A stretch of 64,000 nucleotides of DNA from Sorex araneus (taxonomy: Eukaryota; Chordata; Mammalia; Eulipotyphla; Soricidae). Shown here piece by piece: positions 53,938 through 64,000 of the stretch. Both the position numbers and the translations under genes were made by a program. The notes under the pieces were generated by a model that saw only the letters and a program-made list of their open reading frames with translations, was not told where the DNA came from and did no database searches. The DNA lies in assembly GCF_027595985.1 (NCBI RefSeq), contig NC_073312.1, forward strand, positions 8,167,983-8,231,982. The letters are read 5' to 3'. Positions within the stretch are counted from its first letter, which is position 1. Each line of letters opens with the position of its first letter.

Positions 53938-56090
53938 CACACGCAGATGGCAGACAAAAGCCCACGAACCCTGGCCACTGGAGCGATGCAGAGTTGATTA
54001 AACATCACTGAGGCCGCCAGCGGGAATGTGCAGCCTCCTTTTACCCAAACCGTGTTCCCTGTGCCGTGGGAGGGGTCGGGCCAGCCCCCAGATTCTGGGA
54101 CAGATAAGCAGGAGCTGATCAGACAGACTCGGGCCCCTGGGTGGGGAGGGGGGTAAACGTACCTCGAGAGCAAATTCGGTGCTGGGAAGAGAAACCTCAT
54201 CCCCGGGGCTTCTACAGGTGTGGGGTTCCCCGCACCGCCTCCCTGGGGCCCTGTCTCGGGGTTGGGTTTGTCTCGATTTTGCTCGCGACCTGTGACATGT
54301 CATGCCACACAGATGAACAGAATAGCTCACCTGATGAAAAACAAAACCGGAAAAGAAGGAAGGAAAAAGACAAATGGGGGGTTGTTGGGGTCCCTGTGGC
54401 CGTGCTGGGTGGTGTGGAGTGGGCTTGCGTGTGGCCACGGCCTTTGTCCATGAAGAAGCTGCAGGGGGTCCCCCCTTCTACCCAAGCCCATCTAGGGGTG
54501 CATCGTCAAGCCTTCTTCTCTGCACCCCTCCTTTGCTGGGCTTGCTCCCCCTGCCTCCAGTCTCCCACTGGGGGGACCGGACTCGCCGCCCTGGGAAGTC
54601 TGTCCTCTGGGTGGACGGCTCCGAGTGCAGGCCTGCTCGCCCGGGCTGACCCAGCCTGCCTGGGCACCCCAGTTTCAGCGTGGGGCTCCGTGGAGCCTCT
54701 CCTCCTCGCTGCCTCCCATCCCTCCTGTCTTAGAGACCCAGCCGCCAGCCTCGGTTCCTGAAGCCCCCTGAGGTTCCCGTCGGCAGACCTCGCTGTTGAG
54801 AGAGGACGGTCGGGAGGGACAGGGGTCAGAGCAGTGACCACTGGGACGCCGGGCCTATCTTTGGGGGGGACGCAGTCACAGGCACGCCCTGCTGATGACC
54901 CTCCCCGTGCGGACCCCCGTTCTCTAGGCCTGCGGTAGATCCTCCGCTGTGCTCTCATTGTGTCCCGGGGAGGAGGAGGGGGAGGAGTCTCGGGGGAGGA
55001 TGAGCCCACACTCCGTCCTCTCCAGGCCTCGTTCACCGACTCCCCGATCTCATCGTCCTGACCAGTGTCCGGAGGGGGGCCTCCCGCCCCTCCGCAGCCG
55101 AGCAGCTGGGCCCGTATTTAAGAGGAAGGATAAGAAGCGTGTGGTTCTGTGCCCCCCACACGGGGCGCTGTGTGTGGGGGGTGTGAGCCGGTCTTCCCGG
55201 CACCAGGCTGTGCCCGACAGGCTGTGGTGTGTCCGCCTCTCCCTCTGTGGCCACGGCGCTCATGTTTGACGGGGCACGTGCTCGCATCCCAGTAAGCGTG
55301 ATAGTCACCTCTGCTTAGCCGCAGACCCCGCCACCCCCTATTGCCTCTCGCCGGCCTTTCGTGCGTTCCTGCTCTGCCAGCTCCTGGTATGAGTCCCGAT
55401 TCTTCCCAGCCTCGAGCTGGAGCCCCCCTCCCCCCGGCCCGCTCCACTCTGCCCAGCTGCCCAGCTTTCCTAGAGCCCCCTGTGCCCAGGGTCCTGCCTC
55501 CTCTAAGGCCTGGCAGGACACCCGCACACCCGCATAGCCCCACCCGCCTCCGGTGAAAACCCTCTAGAAATCGGGAGAACAGAGATTTGTCTCGCTGGAC
55601 GGCAAGAACGTGACTCCCACGGGTGCTCGGGAATCACTGGGTTTGTGGCTTGGTGGTGCTGGGACCCAACTGCCTGTCCCTTGAGCCCAGCACCCTTTGG
55701 GGTCCAGGCTGGGTTTGGACACTGTCCCCGGGCAGCAAGCCCAGGGCTGTGGGCAGAGATGTCTCGAGCAGCCTGCGGCCCTCGAGGCCGGGGCTCCGGC
55801 CTGAGAAGTGAGTCTTGAGGGGAACGTGGTGTGTGTCTCGGGACGGAGTGACCCTGCCTGGACAGAGGGTCTCCCGCACGCTCGGTACTCAGGCTCAGCC
55901 CTGCCTACCCACGCGTGTGCTCCAGTGGCTGAAGTGCCGACAGGTGCCTGCTGGTCCTCGGGGGCTCGGTGGGCAGCTACTGCACCCCAGGCCCAGGGCT
56001 GCGGGCAGAAATGTGGGCGGAGGGAGAAAGGCGGCCTCTGGGCCCAGGGTCAGGACCTTCGACTGGGCCTTCACTTAACTCTGCTGCAGG
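53931..56090. other. 3' flank, unique GC-rich sequence
   Basis: About 2.1 kb with no exon, RNA gene or young repeat recognised on either strand. Confidence 0.45.
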
Positions 56091-56092
56091 AG

Positions 56093-56272
56093 AGGCTGGA
56101 GCGATAGCACAGTGGGGAGGGCGTTTGCCTTGCACGCGGCCGACCCAGGTTCGATTCCCAGCATCCCATATGGTCCCGAGCACCGCCAGGAGTAATTTCT
56201 GAGTACATGAGCCAGGAGTAACTCCTGTGCATTGTCAGGTGTGACCCAAAAAGCAAAAAAAAAAAAAAAAGT
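56093..56272 (+). mobile_element. Young SOR-type SINE, sense
   Basis: Full length with an A16 tail. It has a short deletion at tatggtcccgagcaccgc and the insertion gtacatgagcc also seen in a few other copies. Confidence 0.95.
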
Positions 56273-56299
56273 CTGCCACAGGAAAGGCAGGAGCTGGGG

Positions 56300-56425
56300 T
56301 GGGAGAGGAGGGCAGGAGACAGCCTGGCAGAGAACAGGGCTGAAGCCGTGCACGACGCCCACCTTCGTCCCATCCCCGACACCCTTATGGTTCCCTGAGC
56401 ACTGCCAGGAGGGATCCGTGAGCAA
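56300..56425 (+). mobile_element. Old SOR-type SINE, sense
   Basis: catccccgacacccttatgg and gagcactgccaggagggatc; the head is eroded. Confidence 0.6.
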
Positions 56426-57410
56426 AACGGGGTGAGGGACCCTCTCAGCACCACCCCCTGAAGAAAGGAGGCGGGTGAGTGGTCCGTGCCGGAAGCTCAC
56501 GGACACTTCCCCTTCCCCGGGAATACCAGGACAGCGGGCACCACGTGACTCGCAGGGGAGACACAATTTCTGGTCTCATGGACGCACTTTCTCTCCCTCC
56601 CTGTCTCGTGGTTTCGGGGGGTCAGGGCGTGCACACTCTTTGTGTGGGGCAGGAGCTGGGACGGACCCTGCAGCCCCGAGGGAGAGTGTCTCACTGGGCC
56701 CGCTGGGGACCGCTGCCCAGGGAGGTAGCGCCCAGCTCCCGCAGAGTTTGGACGCGTGTTCTGTTGGCAGGCCTGGCCAGCTGGAGGCCAGCACGGCCGA
56801 CTCGCAGACACGGTCTGGTCACTGCATTCCCCGCAGTGCTCAGTGTCTCACGGCGGGTGCGAGAGCCGTTAGCCTCAGGGGGTGGTGGGGCGGGGGTTAA
56901 CGCCTAGGTGCCTCTCACGACTAGCTTCCTCTGTGGTACGATAAGAGGTTGGCAGCCCAGGTGGGGGGCAGCTGGGGGCTGGACCAGGGTGGAGCGGGCC
57001 TCAAAGACGTGGGCAGACCCCGGGGCTCTCCTTGATGTGCTTACCGGCACCCCAGCCTTGTCCTCGGACAGAAACCTGGGGGCCCGCGTCCTGGGGGCAG
57101 CACGGGGCCTACAGATTGCGGGGTCCTTGAATGGAGGGGCTCGTGGCACAGCAAAGACCCATAGGTCAAGGGGCTTCTTCCAGTCCCCTCTGCCCCCAGG
57201 AGGGCATCTGGACGCAGCCCCAAGCGTCCCCTTCGCTAAGCTATTGGCTCGTCCTCTCAAGCCTTCCCCCAAGTGCAGTCCAATGCTTCCCTCCTTCCCG
57301 CCTGCCTCCACGGTCGGGCCACCCTCCTCCCCACTCTGCAGTTGCTCCCCCGACCCCTTCTCCCGCCTCAGTGGCTGGGACAGTCTCCTCTTTATTTATT
57401 TTTTTAAATT
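56426..57410. other. 3' flank, unique GC-rich sequence
   Basis: No feature recognised. Confidence 0.45.
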
Positions 57411-57419
57411 TTATTCTAT

Positions 57420-58135
57420 TTTTACCGTCGTTGCTACTGTTTTTGGCATTTTGAGTACGCCAAGGGTAGCTTGCCAGGCTCTGCCGCGCGGGCGGGATAC
57501 TCTCGGTAGCTTGCCGGGCTCTCTGAGAGGGATGGAGGGTTTGGGGGCAGTCTCTAATCACCTTTACAGGGGTTCCCAGGCTACCGAATGTAAGCTTTGG
57601 GTCGACTGGCATGTTGTCACGACCTGCACACTGACCAACACGCACCTGCCTGCGTCTCTGGGCAGCACCTGGGACATCTGCGGCCTCAGGTCGATCTCCT
57701 TGAGGTTGACGGAGTGCGTCCGGAGGTTGTTGAGCAGCTGGCAGAGCAGGACCCTATCGCGGAGGGTCTGTGCCAGGTCGAACACCTGTGCCCAGCCCCA
57801 GGTCACCCTGTGGTTGGCTGACAGCACCCCACAGTGGATGAGCCACCGTGCGCACTGCTGCCACAACTCTGTGTCCGATGGCACTGCAACTTGGCCTGGC
57901 CAGGGCAGGTGGCGACACTGCGGCTGCTGCCTCGGTTTCTCCGTGCCCCACCGGTGCCATTCTGTCCGAATCTTGCAAAACAGCCAGCGATCCTCATTCC
58001 CCTGATCCTGAAAGAGCCCCCATACACCATCGGGCTCCACTAGCACGTGACAGGGCTGACTGGAGACGTTACTGGCGCCCGCTTGAGCAAATCGATGAAC
58101 AACAGGATGACAGTGATACAGTGATACAGTGCTTT
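57420..58135. mobile_element. Rearranged RTE-related insertion carrying a VAV-family exon
   Basis: Three parts. (1) 57425-57540, antisense: the middle of the composite SINE (gccaggctctgccgcgcggg). (2) About 57590-57872, antisense: a 5' RTE segment next to a VAV-like exon. (3) About 57995-58130, sense: ctgaaagagcccccatacac, seen in the LINE at about 27.2 kb, then the RTE 3' end cgcttgagcaaatcgatgaa with gtgatacagtgatacagtg. The left parts are inverted against the right part, as in 5'-inverted retroelement copies. Confidence 0.75.
57669..57872 (-). pseudogene. Captured first coding exon of a VAV-family gene (VAV3-like)
   Basis: 68 codons, open throughout, matching the N-terminal half of the VAV calponin-homology domain: [52 protein letters not shown]. 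By recall it is closer to VAV3 than to VAV1 or VAV2. The normal ATG is ACA here, so the start is lost. The match stops exactly where VAV exon 1 ends (MSQ), then gives way to RTE sequence GTGCTGCCCAGAG. No further VAV exons are present. It is not a gene in its own right. Confidence 0.85.
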
Positions 58136-58140
58136 TATTT

Positions 58141-58640
58141 TAAAAATCTTGTTTATGAATCACCGTGAGATACATTTGCAGACTTACAAACGTTCATGAT
58201 TACGTTTCAGTCATACAATGATCGAGTACCCACCCCTCTACCAGTGCCCACTCTCCACCACCAACCAATGTTCCCAGTATCCCTCCTGCCACCCCCACCC
58301 CATCCCCTTGCCCCACCCCCCACTCTGTGGCAGGCACATTCCCTTTACTCTCTCCTTTTGGGGGTGTTACGGTTTGCCATAAGGGTACTAAGTAGCCAGC
58401 ACGTTCAGTCCATAGCCTGCTTTCAGCCCGCATCTCCCATCCCGAGCGGGCCCTCCAAGCATCCTTTACTTGGTGGTCCCTTCTCTATCTGAGCCGCCTT
58501 TTCCCCCAGCTTGTGAGACCAGCTTCCAAGCCATGGAGCGACCCCTCCTGGCCCTTATCTCTACCATTCTTGGGCGCTAGTCTCCCATTCTGTTACTCTA
58601 TATTCCACAACTGAGTGCAGTCCTTCTGTGTCTATGGGAC
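58141..58640 (-). mobile_element. L1 3'-region fragment, antisense, about 500 bases
   Basis: The fullest copy in the window: gaatcaccgtgagatacatt, gattacgtttcagtcataca, tttcagcccgcatctcccat, cagcttccaagccatggagc and ttccacaactgagtgcagtc. Confidence 0.8.
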
Positions 58641-58724
58641 AGTCTCCTTGCTGCTCCATCCTCCCTCCACACCCACCCCTACATTCACTGGCACCCCTCT
58701 TTTATGGTTATTGTGGTGTGTTTG

Positions 58725-58828
58725 TTTGGGGCCACACCTAGCAGTGTTTGGGGCCCCCTGCGGCACAGGGGATCAAGCCCAGGCTTTCTACTTGCGCAGC
58801 CCATTGAACCATCTTCCCGGCCCCCAGC
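58725..58828 (-). mobile_element. Old SINE fragment, antisense
   Basis: tttggggccacacctagcag to catcttcccggccccc, with a shortened body. Confidence 0.6.
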
Positions 58829-59047
58829 ACAACTCCTTTTTGGAGCCCGTGTCTGGCTCTGCTGCTTCCCTGGGTAAGTCCGCTGTGCCCTGTTCTCAGA
58901 GTGAACGTTTAGACCGACCACCTCTGGGAGCCCAGCCGCTCTCTCCTCCTGCCAGGTGCCCACCTGGGGGGTTGGCAGTCCCTGTGGAGCCTCCGTGGGG
59001 CTGCTAATCGGTGAGCGGTTGTGACATCTCTCCCTGGGCACACAGGG

Positions 59048-59048
<1 letters not shown>

Positions 59049-59088
<40 letters not shown>
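59049..59088. repeat. (GT)n microsatellite
   Basis: Twenty near-pure GT units. Confidence 0.97.
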
Positions 59089-59090
<2 letters not shown>

Positions 59091-59364
59091 GTTCTCTGTG
59101 TTCCTAGGGGCAAACCCACAACCACCACAGAGCAGCCGCTTTGTAGAGGCTTAGGATTTGGTGGCTCTGACAACCTGGAGCCTCCGTGTGACCCTTTCCA
59201 AGAACCAGCCCTTGTGAGGGTCATGAAAACCAGAGCTGGGGAGACGGGGGTGCCCTTCGGGAGCCTCGTGACATGGAGCTGTGGAGTGCATGGCTCAGGG
59301 ACCCCTGGGAATCAGACACTCAGGGGCACACGGCCAGCTGGCGCCAGGGCGGGACTGAGATCTT

Positions 59365-59555
59365 TTTTTTTTTTTAAATTGACTTGTTGGAACCTTCCAG
59401 GGTGCTCAGTGGTCCCAGGGCCACCCCCAGTGAGGGTTAGGGGCTACGAAAGCTCCCTCCAGTGGCATGGCCAAGGTTGGGAACAAACCTGGGCCCCATG
59501 CATGCAAGACATGTGCAGTGGTCCTTGGGGTCATCTCCCGGCTCTGGACGCCGTA
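59365..59555 (-). mobile_element. Old SINE remnant, antisense
   Basis: Poly(T) start, aacaaacctgggccccatgc and gcaagacatgtgcag. Low identity. Confidence 0.5.
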
Positions 59556-59739
59556 CCCCACTATCTTTCCCCCGCCAGGCCGGAGCCGATGTCGGTGCAG
59601 ACAAATCTTTACCTCTTTAAGCTGAAAAATGGGACTGGGTTCTCTGGGGAGAGCCAGTACCATCTAGCAGATCTTGACCCACTTTCCCTTTGCTTCTGCA
59701 GGCTGGGCCGAGGGGCCCTCCTCCGGCCTGGGGGGTGGA

Positions 59740-60010
59740 GTTAAATGCTCCTTTAAAAAGTCTGCCTTTGTATTTACACTGGGTTTTTTTTCCTCTTTAG
59801 CAATATATCATCACCATCTCTCCGTGCCAATAAACATAATTATGCACATAAAAAAATAGTCCGGTTTCCAGATTATCTAAGGAAGATAAATGTTTCCCTT
59901 GTGCTAATTCCAGCACAGTTTATATGCTGTTTTGCAATGCTGGCCAACTGTTTTCTTCTTCGTTGAGCATTTAAACTCTGTTTTTTAAACTGTTATGGCA
60001 TGCAGAGCGC
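59740..60010. promoter_or_regulatory. Unique AT-rich block, candidate conserved regulatory element
   Basis: Repeat-free and far more AT-rich than its surroundings. Contains TAATTA (59837-59842), inverted and direct GATA sites TTATCT (59873-59878) and AGATAA (59884-59889), and AATAAA at 59829-59834. It lies about 6.1 kb past the RGS10 stop. Conservation is guessed from its look, not measured. Confidence 0.35.
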
Positions 60011-60299
60011 CTAAGAGTAACAGATGTCTGCGTGATGGAGTCGTTCCACGGGAAAGAATGTGCGGCTTCTTGGTTCCCCAGGAAGGATGTGGCCCTGGGC
60101 CCAGGTGTCCCCCCTCACCCGGGTCAGAAATGATGCTTGGGGCCTCACAGGGGCTGGTGGCTGACAGAGGTGAGCCCCCTCCCAGGGCGTGCTCAGGATT
60201 GTCTTAGACGGGCAACGCCCCTCCTCTCACCTGGGAGGTGAAATGTGGCTCACCTTTTACAAATGCTGCAGGTTTCCCTAGAATCCGAGCAGTGGGAGA

Positions 60300-60966
60300 A
60301 ACTCACCATCACCATCATCACCATCACCATCATCACCATCTCACTATCATCATCATCACCATCACCATCTTCAAATCACCACCATCACCATCACCACCAT
60401 CACCACCATCACCATCACCACCATCACCGCCACCATCACCATCACCACCATCACCATCACCACCATCACCATCACCACCATCACCATCTCACTATCATCA
60501 CCATCATCATCACCGTCTTCAAATCACCACCATCATCATCACCACCATCACCATCATTCACCATCACCACCATCACCATCACCATCTTCAAATCACCACC
60601 ATCAACATCACATCACCATCATCACTCACCATCACCACCATCACCATCACCACCATCACCACCATCACCATCACCACCAACATCACCATCACCACCAACA
60701 TCACCATCATCACCACCATCACCATCATCACCATCTCACTATCACCATCATCACCATCACCATCTTCAAATCACCATCACCATCACCACCATCACCATCA
60801 CCACCATCACCATCATCACCACCACCACCATCATTACCATCACCATCACCATCATCACCATCACCACCATCACCATCACATCACCATCACTAGCATCATC
60901 ACCACCATCACCACTATCACCACCATCACCATCACATCACCATCACCAGCATCATCATGTCACCTT
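60300..60966. repeat. (CAT/CAC)n trinucleotide-hexanucleotide array
   Basis: About 660 bases of catcaccatcac units broken at intervals by ctcactat and cttcaaatcacc spacers. The spacer atcttcaaatcacc recurs near 60366, 60518, 60586 and 60761, showing a higher-order pattern. Confidence 0.96.
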
Positions 60967-61119
60967 CATCATTTGTTGTGGGTTAGCCTGAGAACTTTGG
61001 TTAATATTTCACGGGGAGTGAGGAGTTGACACAGCGATCCCTGAGTTTTTTCCCTGGCCCCTGGTGGCCATTGAGCATCCCCAGGCCTGACCCCTATTTC
61101 TAGACGAGCACAAAGAGAT

Positions 61120-61230
61120 AACTCCATGGAGTGAGAGCACAAGGCCCGGGTTCTCCAAGTGACCCCTGAACACAGAGCCAGGAGTAGCCCCCAGCTTGGC
61201 CAGGTGTGGCCCCAAAGGCGCCCCCACACA
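61120..61230 (+). mobile_element. Old SINE fragment, sense
   Basis: gagtgagagcacaaggcccg and cacagagccaggagtagccc, ending gtgtggccccaaa. Confidence 0.6.
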
Positions 61231-62375
61231 CACACACAGCCACACCCACCAAAACTGCATTGTGGAAGTTCCTGCCCATGTTCCGGCCCAGCAGCCTCCC
61301 TGTGGTCTGGAGCAAGCCTTGTCTTTCTCTCGTGGGTCATCTGTGACCTCAGCACAGGGCCTGGTACCGAGTGTCCGCAGGGGGACAGGAGTCAGCGTGG
61401 GCCCAGAGACCTGTCACAGTCACCAGGGATGGCACAGGAGCTTCCCAGTCTGGACCTATTCCTGGCCAGGGCCCCGTCCTTGGGGTGGCCTCAGCAAGGG
61501 CCCAGGGACTGGGATCTGGGTCCTAATGCGGCTCCGAGGACGCAAGCCCAGAGTTGGGCCAGCCCTCTCAGAGCAGGAGAGCGTGAGGCCCACCTGGGGG
61601 TGTGGGTGGGCAGGGCTCCATAGCCAGGAGGTCCCACGGGGTACCAGGTTCCTAGTTTAACAAGGAGCCAAGGGGGAGGCGGGTGTGATGAGTCCCTGAC
61701 AGTTGATGGAGTGGGCTGGCGTCCAGTGAGGGATTGGCTTTGGGAGACCTTTGCGTCCGGAGGAAGGGGATCCATAGGATATCTTTGGGGGGCCCCGTCT
61801 TCATTGGCTTTGCCTTGGCACAAGGGAATGAGGCTTTCCCCGGGCACCCTGCTTTCCAGAACGCCCCCTGCTCCTGGAGACTCAGAAGGGCGGGAACTCG
61901 GGCCAGCCTTCCTGAAGTTCCCGGCTCAGACTCAGGGGGGAGCTGGTGAGCCATGGAGGGAGGGAGCTACGGGGCTTCCTGCAGGTCCCTGCAGCGTGGG
62001 GGAGGGGCCCACCAGCACCCAGGGGTCCACGCCCCACACCCCGCAGATGCTCTGTGATGCCCCTCCCCACGTCGGATCGTAAAGGGGTCTTGGTGCTACT
62101 CTGCCTCCAGGGCCTCGGGGGGGGGAGTCTGGTCATGGTCACGGTCGGGTCATGCCCTGGCTTCTGGGGTGGGTGGCACCCAGGCTGGGCCAGGCCCTTC
62201 CAAGGCCCCACAGACCCACGGGGCAGGAGGCGGTTTGGGTGTCCAGGGGCGTACGTGTGCTAGCATGAGCGTCTGACCCCTGTGCTAAGGCTCCCGCCCG
62301 GAGAGCGAGGTCTCGAGATACTTCTCAGCCCACAGCCAGCTTTTCTTTTGCTCCTTTTCTCTGATTCTATTTTTT
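61231..62375. other. 3' flank, unique GC-rich sequence
   Basis: No feature recognised. Confidence 0.45.
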
Positions 62376-62379
62376 TTTG

Positions 62380-62566
62380 GGGGGGGGAGGGCGGTGCAGA
62401 GGGGTGTTGGCTATACCTAGCAACACTCAGGGGTTACTCCGGGCTCGGTGCTCCGGGATCACTCCTGGCAGGCTCGGGGGATCGTGAGGGATCTGGTCTG
62501 GAACCCAGACCAGCCGCATGCAAGGCCGGTGCCCGCCCAGAGCCCAACCTCTCTGGCCCCAGTGAG
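62380..62566 (-). mobile_element. Old SOR-type SINE, antisense
   Basis: Poly(T)/poly(G) start, ctcaggggttactccgggct and gcatgcaaggccggtgccc. Confidence 0.7.
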
Positions 62567-63250
62567 TCGGTTTTCAGAAGGGAGACTGTGCAGAGCGCAT
62601 GGGCGCATTTGGTGAGGGGGGTGCAGGGCTGCAGGGGTGCGGGGAGCCAGCAGGTGGGTCCCAGCTGGCAGTACTCTCCGCCCTGCCCAGAGGAAGCCGC
62701 TGTGAGCCCCTTCCCGGAGGCAGCCCCCGGCCCACAGGCGGGAGACAGGCGGGCTGGCGGAGGGTCTCCTTGGCGCTGAAGGCCCCCCGGGGCCGCAGGT
62801 TGTATGGGACCCGTCCCTCCCTCTCCCTGCTACCTCAGGCTCCAGGGAGCGCCCCCTGGCCACCCCCTTTGGGCCACGGGCCAGTGCTGCAGCTGGTGGA
62901 GGGAGTCCCCCTGGGAAAGTTCGGAGAATCTGTGGCCAGTGGGCGGGGCGGGCCGGAGTGTCTGAGCCGGAAGGTGCCGGGTCCAGCTCAGTGACCGGGC
63001 AGCGACCGGGCTTCCTGGCCCAGAGCCGTTCTTCCTGGCGACTAGAGAACCAGGGAAGCTACCAGAGGGTTCCGGAGCCCGGCAGGGGAGCCTTGGGGAG
63101 ACAGCAGGGACTGGGGGTGGGGAGGCAGTCCCTCCCCTCCCCTCTGCATCCCCCCAGGGCTGGGGGGCCCCCACTGGAACCTCAAGCAGATCAGAGGAGA
63201 GAAGCAGCAGCGTGAGGCCACGTGGCCGAGTCTAAGGCCAGCAGAGCGGA
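62567..63250. other. 3' flank, unique GC-rich sequence
   Basis: No feature recognised. Confidence 0.45.
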
Positions 63251-63253
63251 GCG

Positions 63254-63415
63254 AGGGGCTGGGAGAAAGCACAGCGGGTCAGGCGCTGGCCTTGCGTGTG
63301 GCCGGCCCGGCTTCCATCCCCGTCATCCCACAGGGTCCTCTGAGCACTGGAATACTTCCTGAGAGCCAGGAGAAATCCCTGAGCACAGCCGGTTATGCCC
63401 CCCGCCCCCAAATAG
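63254..63415 (+). mobile_element. SOR-type SINE, sense
   Basis: ggggctgggagaaagcacag to ggttatgccccccgccccca. Moderately diverged. Confidence 0.82.
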
Positions 63416-64000
63416 AGCCAAGTGGGGGGCTGTGTCCTGCAAGCACAACCTCGGCCCCGGGAAACGGCCCTTCGGCGTGGGCCCAAGTGCGTGAGGTTGG
63501 CCCGAACCCGGGCAGCACCAGCAACCCAGCAACCCCGATGGGGTCCTGAGGTTGAGCCCCGCCTCTCCTGCCCCCAACCCCCAACCCAGGGAGGAGGCAA
63601 GGCCCTTCCTCGCAAATCCCAGAGCATAGGAAGAAGAGGACCAGTGCTTTACAGGTTCCCAGAATTGGGGGCTTTATATCATTTAAAAAGTGGTTTTGGG
63701 GGAAACAGAAGGAAATATCTGGGGGTCTGTGTCACCCACACACCTGCTCAGAGGCTGGGTCCTGGGGGTCCCCGGCCTGGTACAGCTGACTCAGTTCAGT
63801 GGAGCTCAGTGGAATTGATACTCGAGGGGGCTCCGCCACTGGGTTGACCCCGAAGCCCCCCACCAAGACCACAAAGCTCTCTCTCTCTCGGTCCCCTCCG
63901 AAAGTCCCCACAGGCCTGGCACTGACACCCGGGGGTGGGGGGAGCCTCAGGCTGAGCTGGGGGGGCCCGGGGCTCACTTCCTTGGCTGTGTGTCCCCATC
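63416..64000. other. 3' flank to window end, unique
   Basis: No exon recognised on either strand. Short frames only. Confidence 0.4.

Noticed and set aside
57564..58046. 160-codon minus-strand frame as a functional VAV-like gene
   Set aside because: Only one VAV exon is present, the start codon is lost, and the flanks are retroelement sequence.
60238..61029. His/Thr/Ile-rich and Ser/Pro-rich open frames
   Set aside because: Reading frames of the CAT/CAC repeat; no start context, splice sites or conserved domain.
2319..63415. tRNA genes at the tRNA-like heads
   Set aside because: Heads lack a full cloverleaf and are followed by SINE bodies and tails in every case.
53931..64000. 3' end of GRK5 on the minus strand, expected from the human gene order
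   Set aside because: No frame shows GRK5 C-terminal sequence; in human the gap is tens of kb, so it probably lies beyond the window.

Overview
The window is nuclear DNA from a placental mammal and carries one protein-coding gene on the + strand: RGS10, a small R12-type regulator of G-protein signalling. All five coding exons are present and splice in phase: 4444-4492, 19386-19504, 20735-20821, 39935-40078 and 53518-53667. Together they give a 182-residue protein, one residue longer than the human long isoform as I recall it, because of a longer GAG run near the C terminus. The gene spans about 49 kb and starts in a CpG island at roughly 3.5-5.1 kb. No second host gene is visible. In human, as I recall, the neighbours TIAL1 and GRK5 lie tens of kb away.

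The host is most likely a shrew (Soricidae). The window is full of one tRNA-derived SINE with a head like GGCTGGAGCGATAGCACAG, an internal GGTTCGATTCC and a body ending GTGTGACCCAAAAAGC plus poly(A). I recognise this as the shrew SOR family; the name is from memory. I count more than 60 copies, from near-perfect ones with target-site duplications to very old fragments. L1 3' ends and long microsatellites account for much of the rest.

Layout: 1-3.5 kb is repeat-rich upstream DNA. 3.5-5.1 kb is the CpG-island promoter with exon 1. 5-19 kb is intron 1, which holds a strong candidate for an undescribed alternative first exon at about 12.65-12.78 kb. Exons 2 and 3 lie at 19.4 and 20.8 kb. Intron 3 (20.8-39.9 kb) contains a degenerate RTE-clade LINE at about 27-30.3 kb. 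Intron 4 (40.1-53.5 kb) is rich in microsatellites and holds three tandem 25-bp units, each with a CACGTG box. 53.7-64 kb is 3' flank. It holds an odd RTE-related insertion that carries the first coding exon of a VAV-family gene (closest to VAV3 by recall), a unique AT-rich block with paired GATA motifs, and a 660-bp CAT/CAC repeat.

The most unusual material is a set of linked RTE elements. The LINE at 27 kb, five copies of a composite SINE (tRNA head, RTE-like middle, RTE-like 3' tail) and the VAV-exon insertion at 57.6 kb share sequence blocks. They suggest an RTE family in this lineage that drives its own SINE and, at least once, carried off a host exon.
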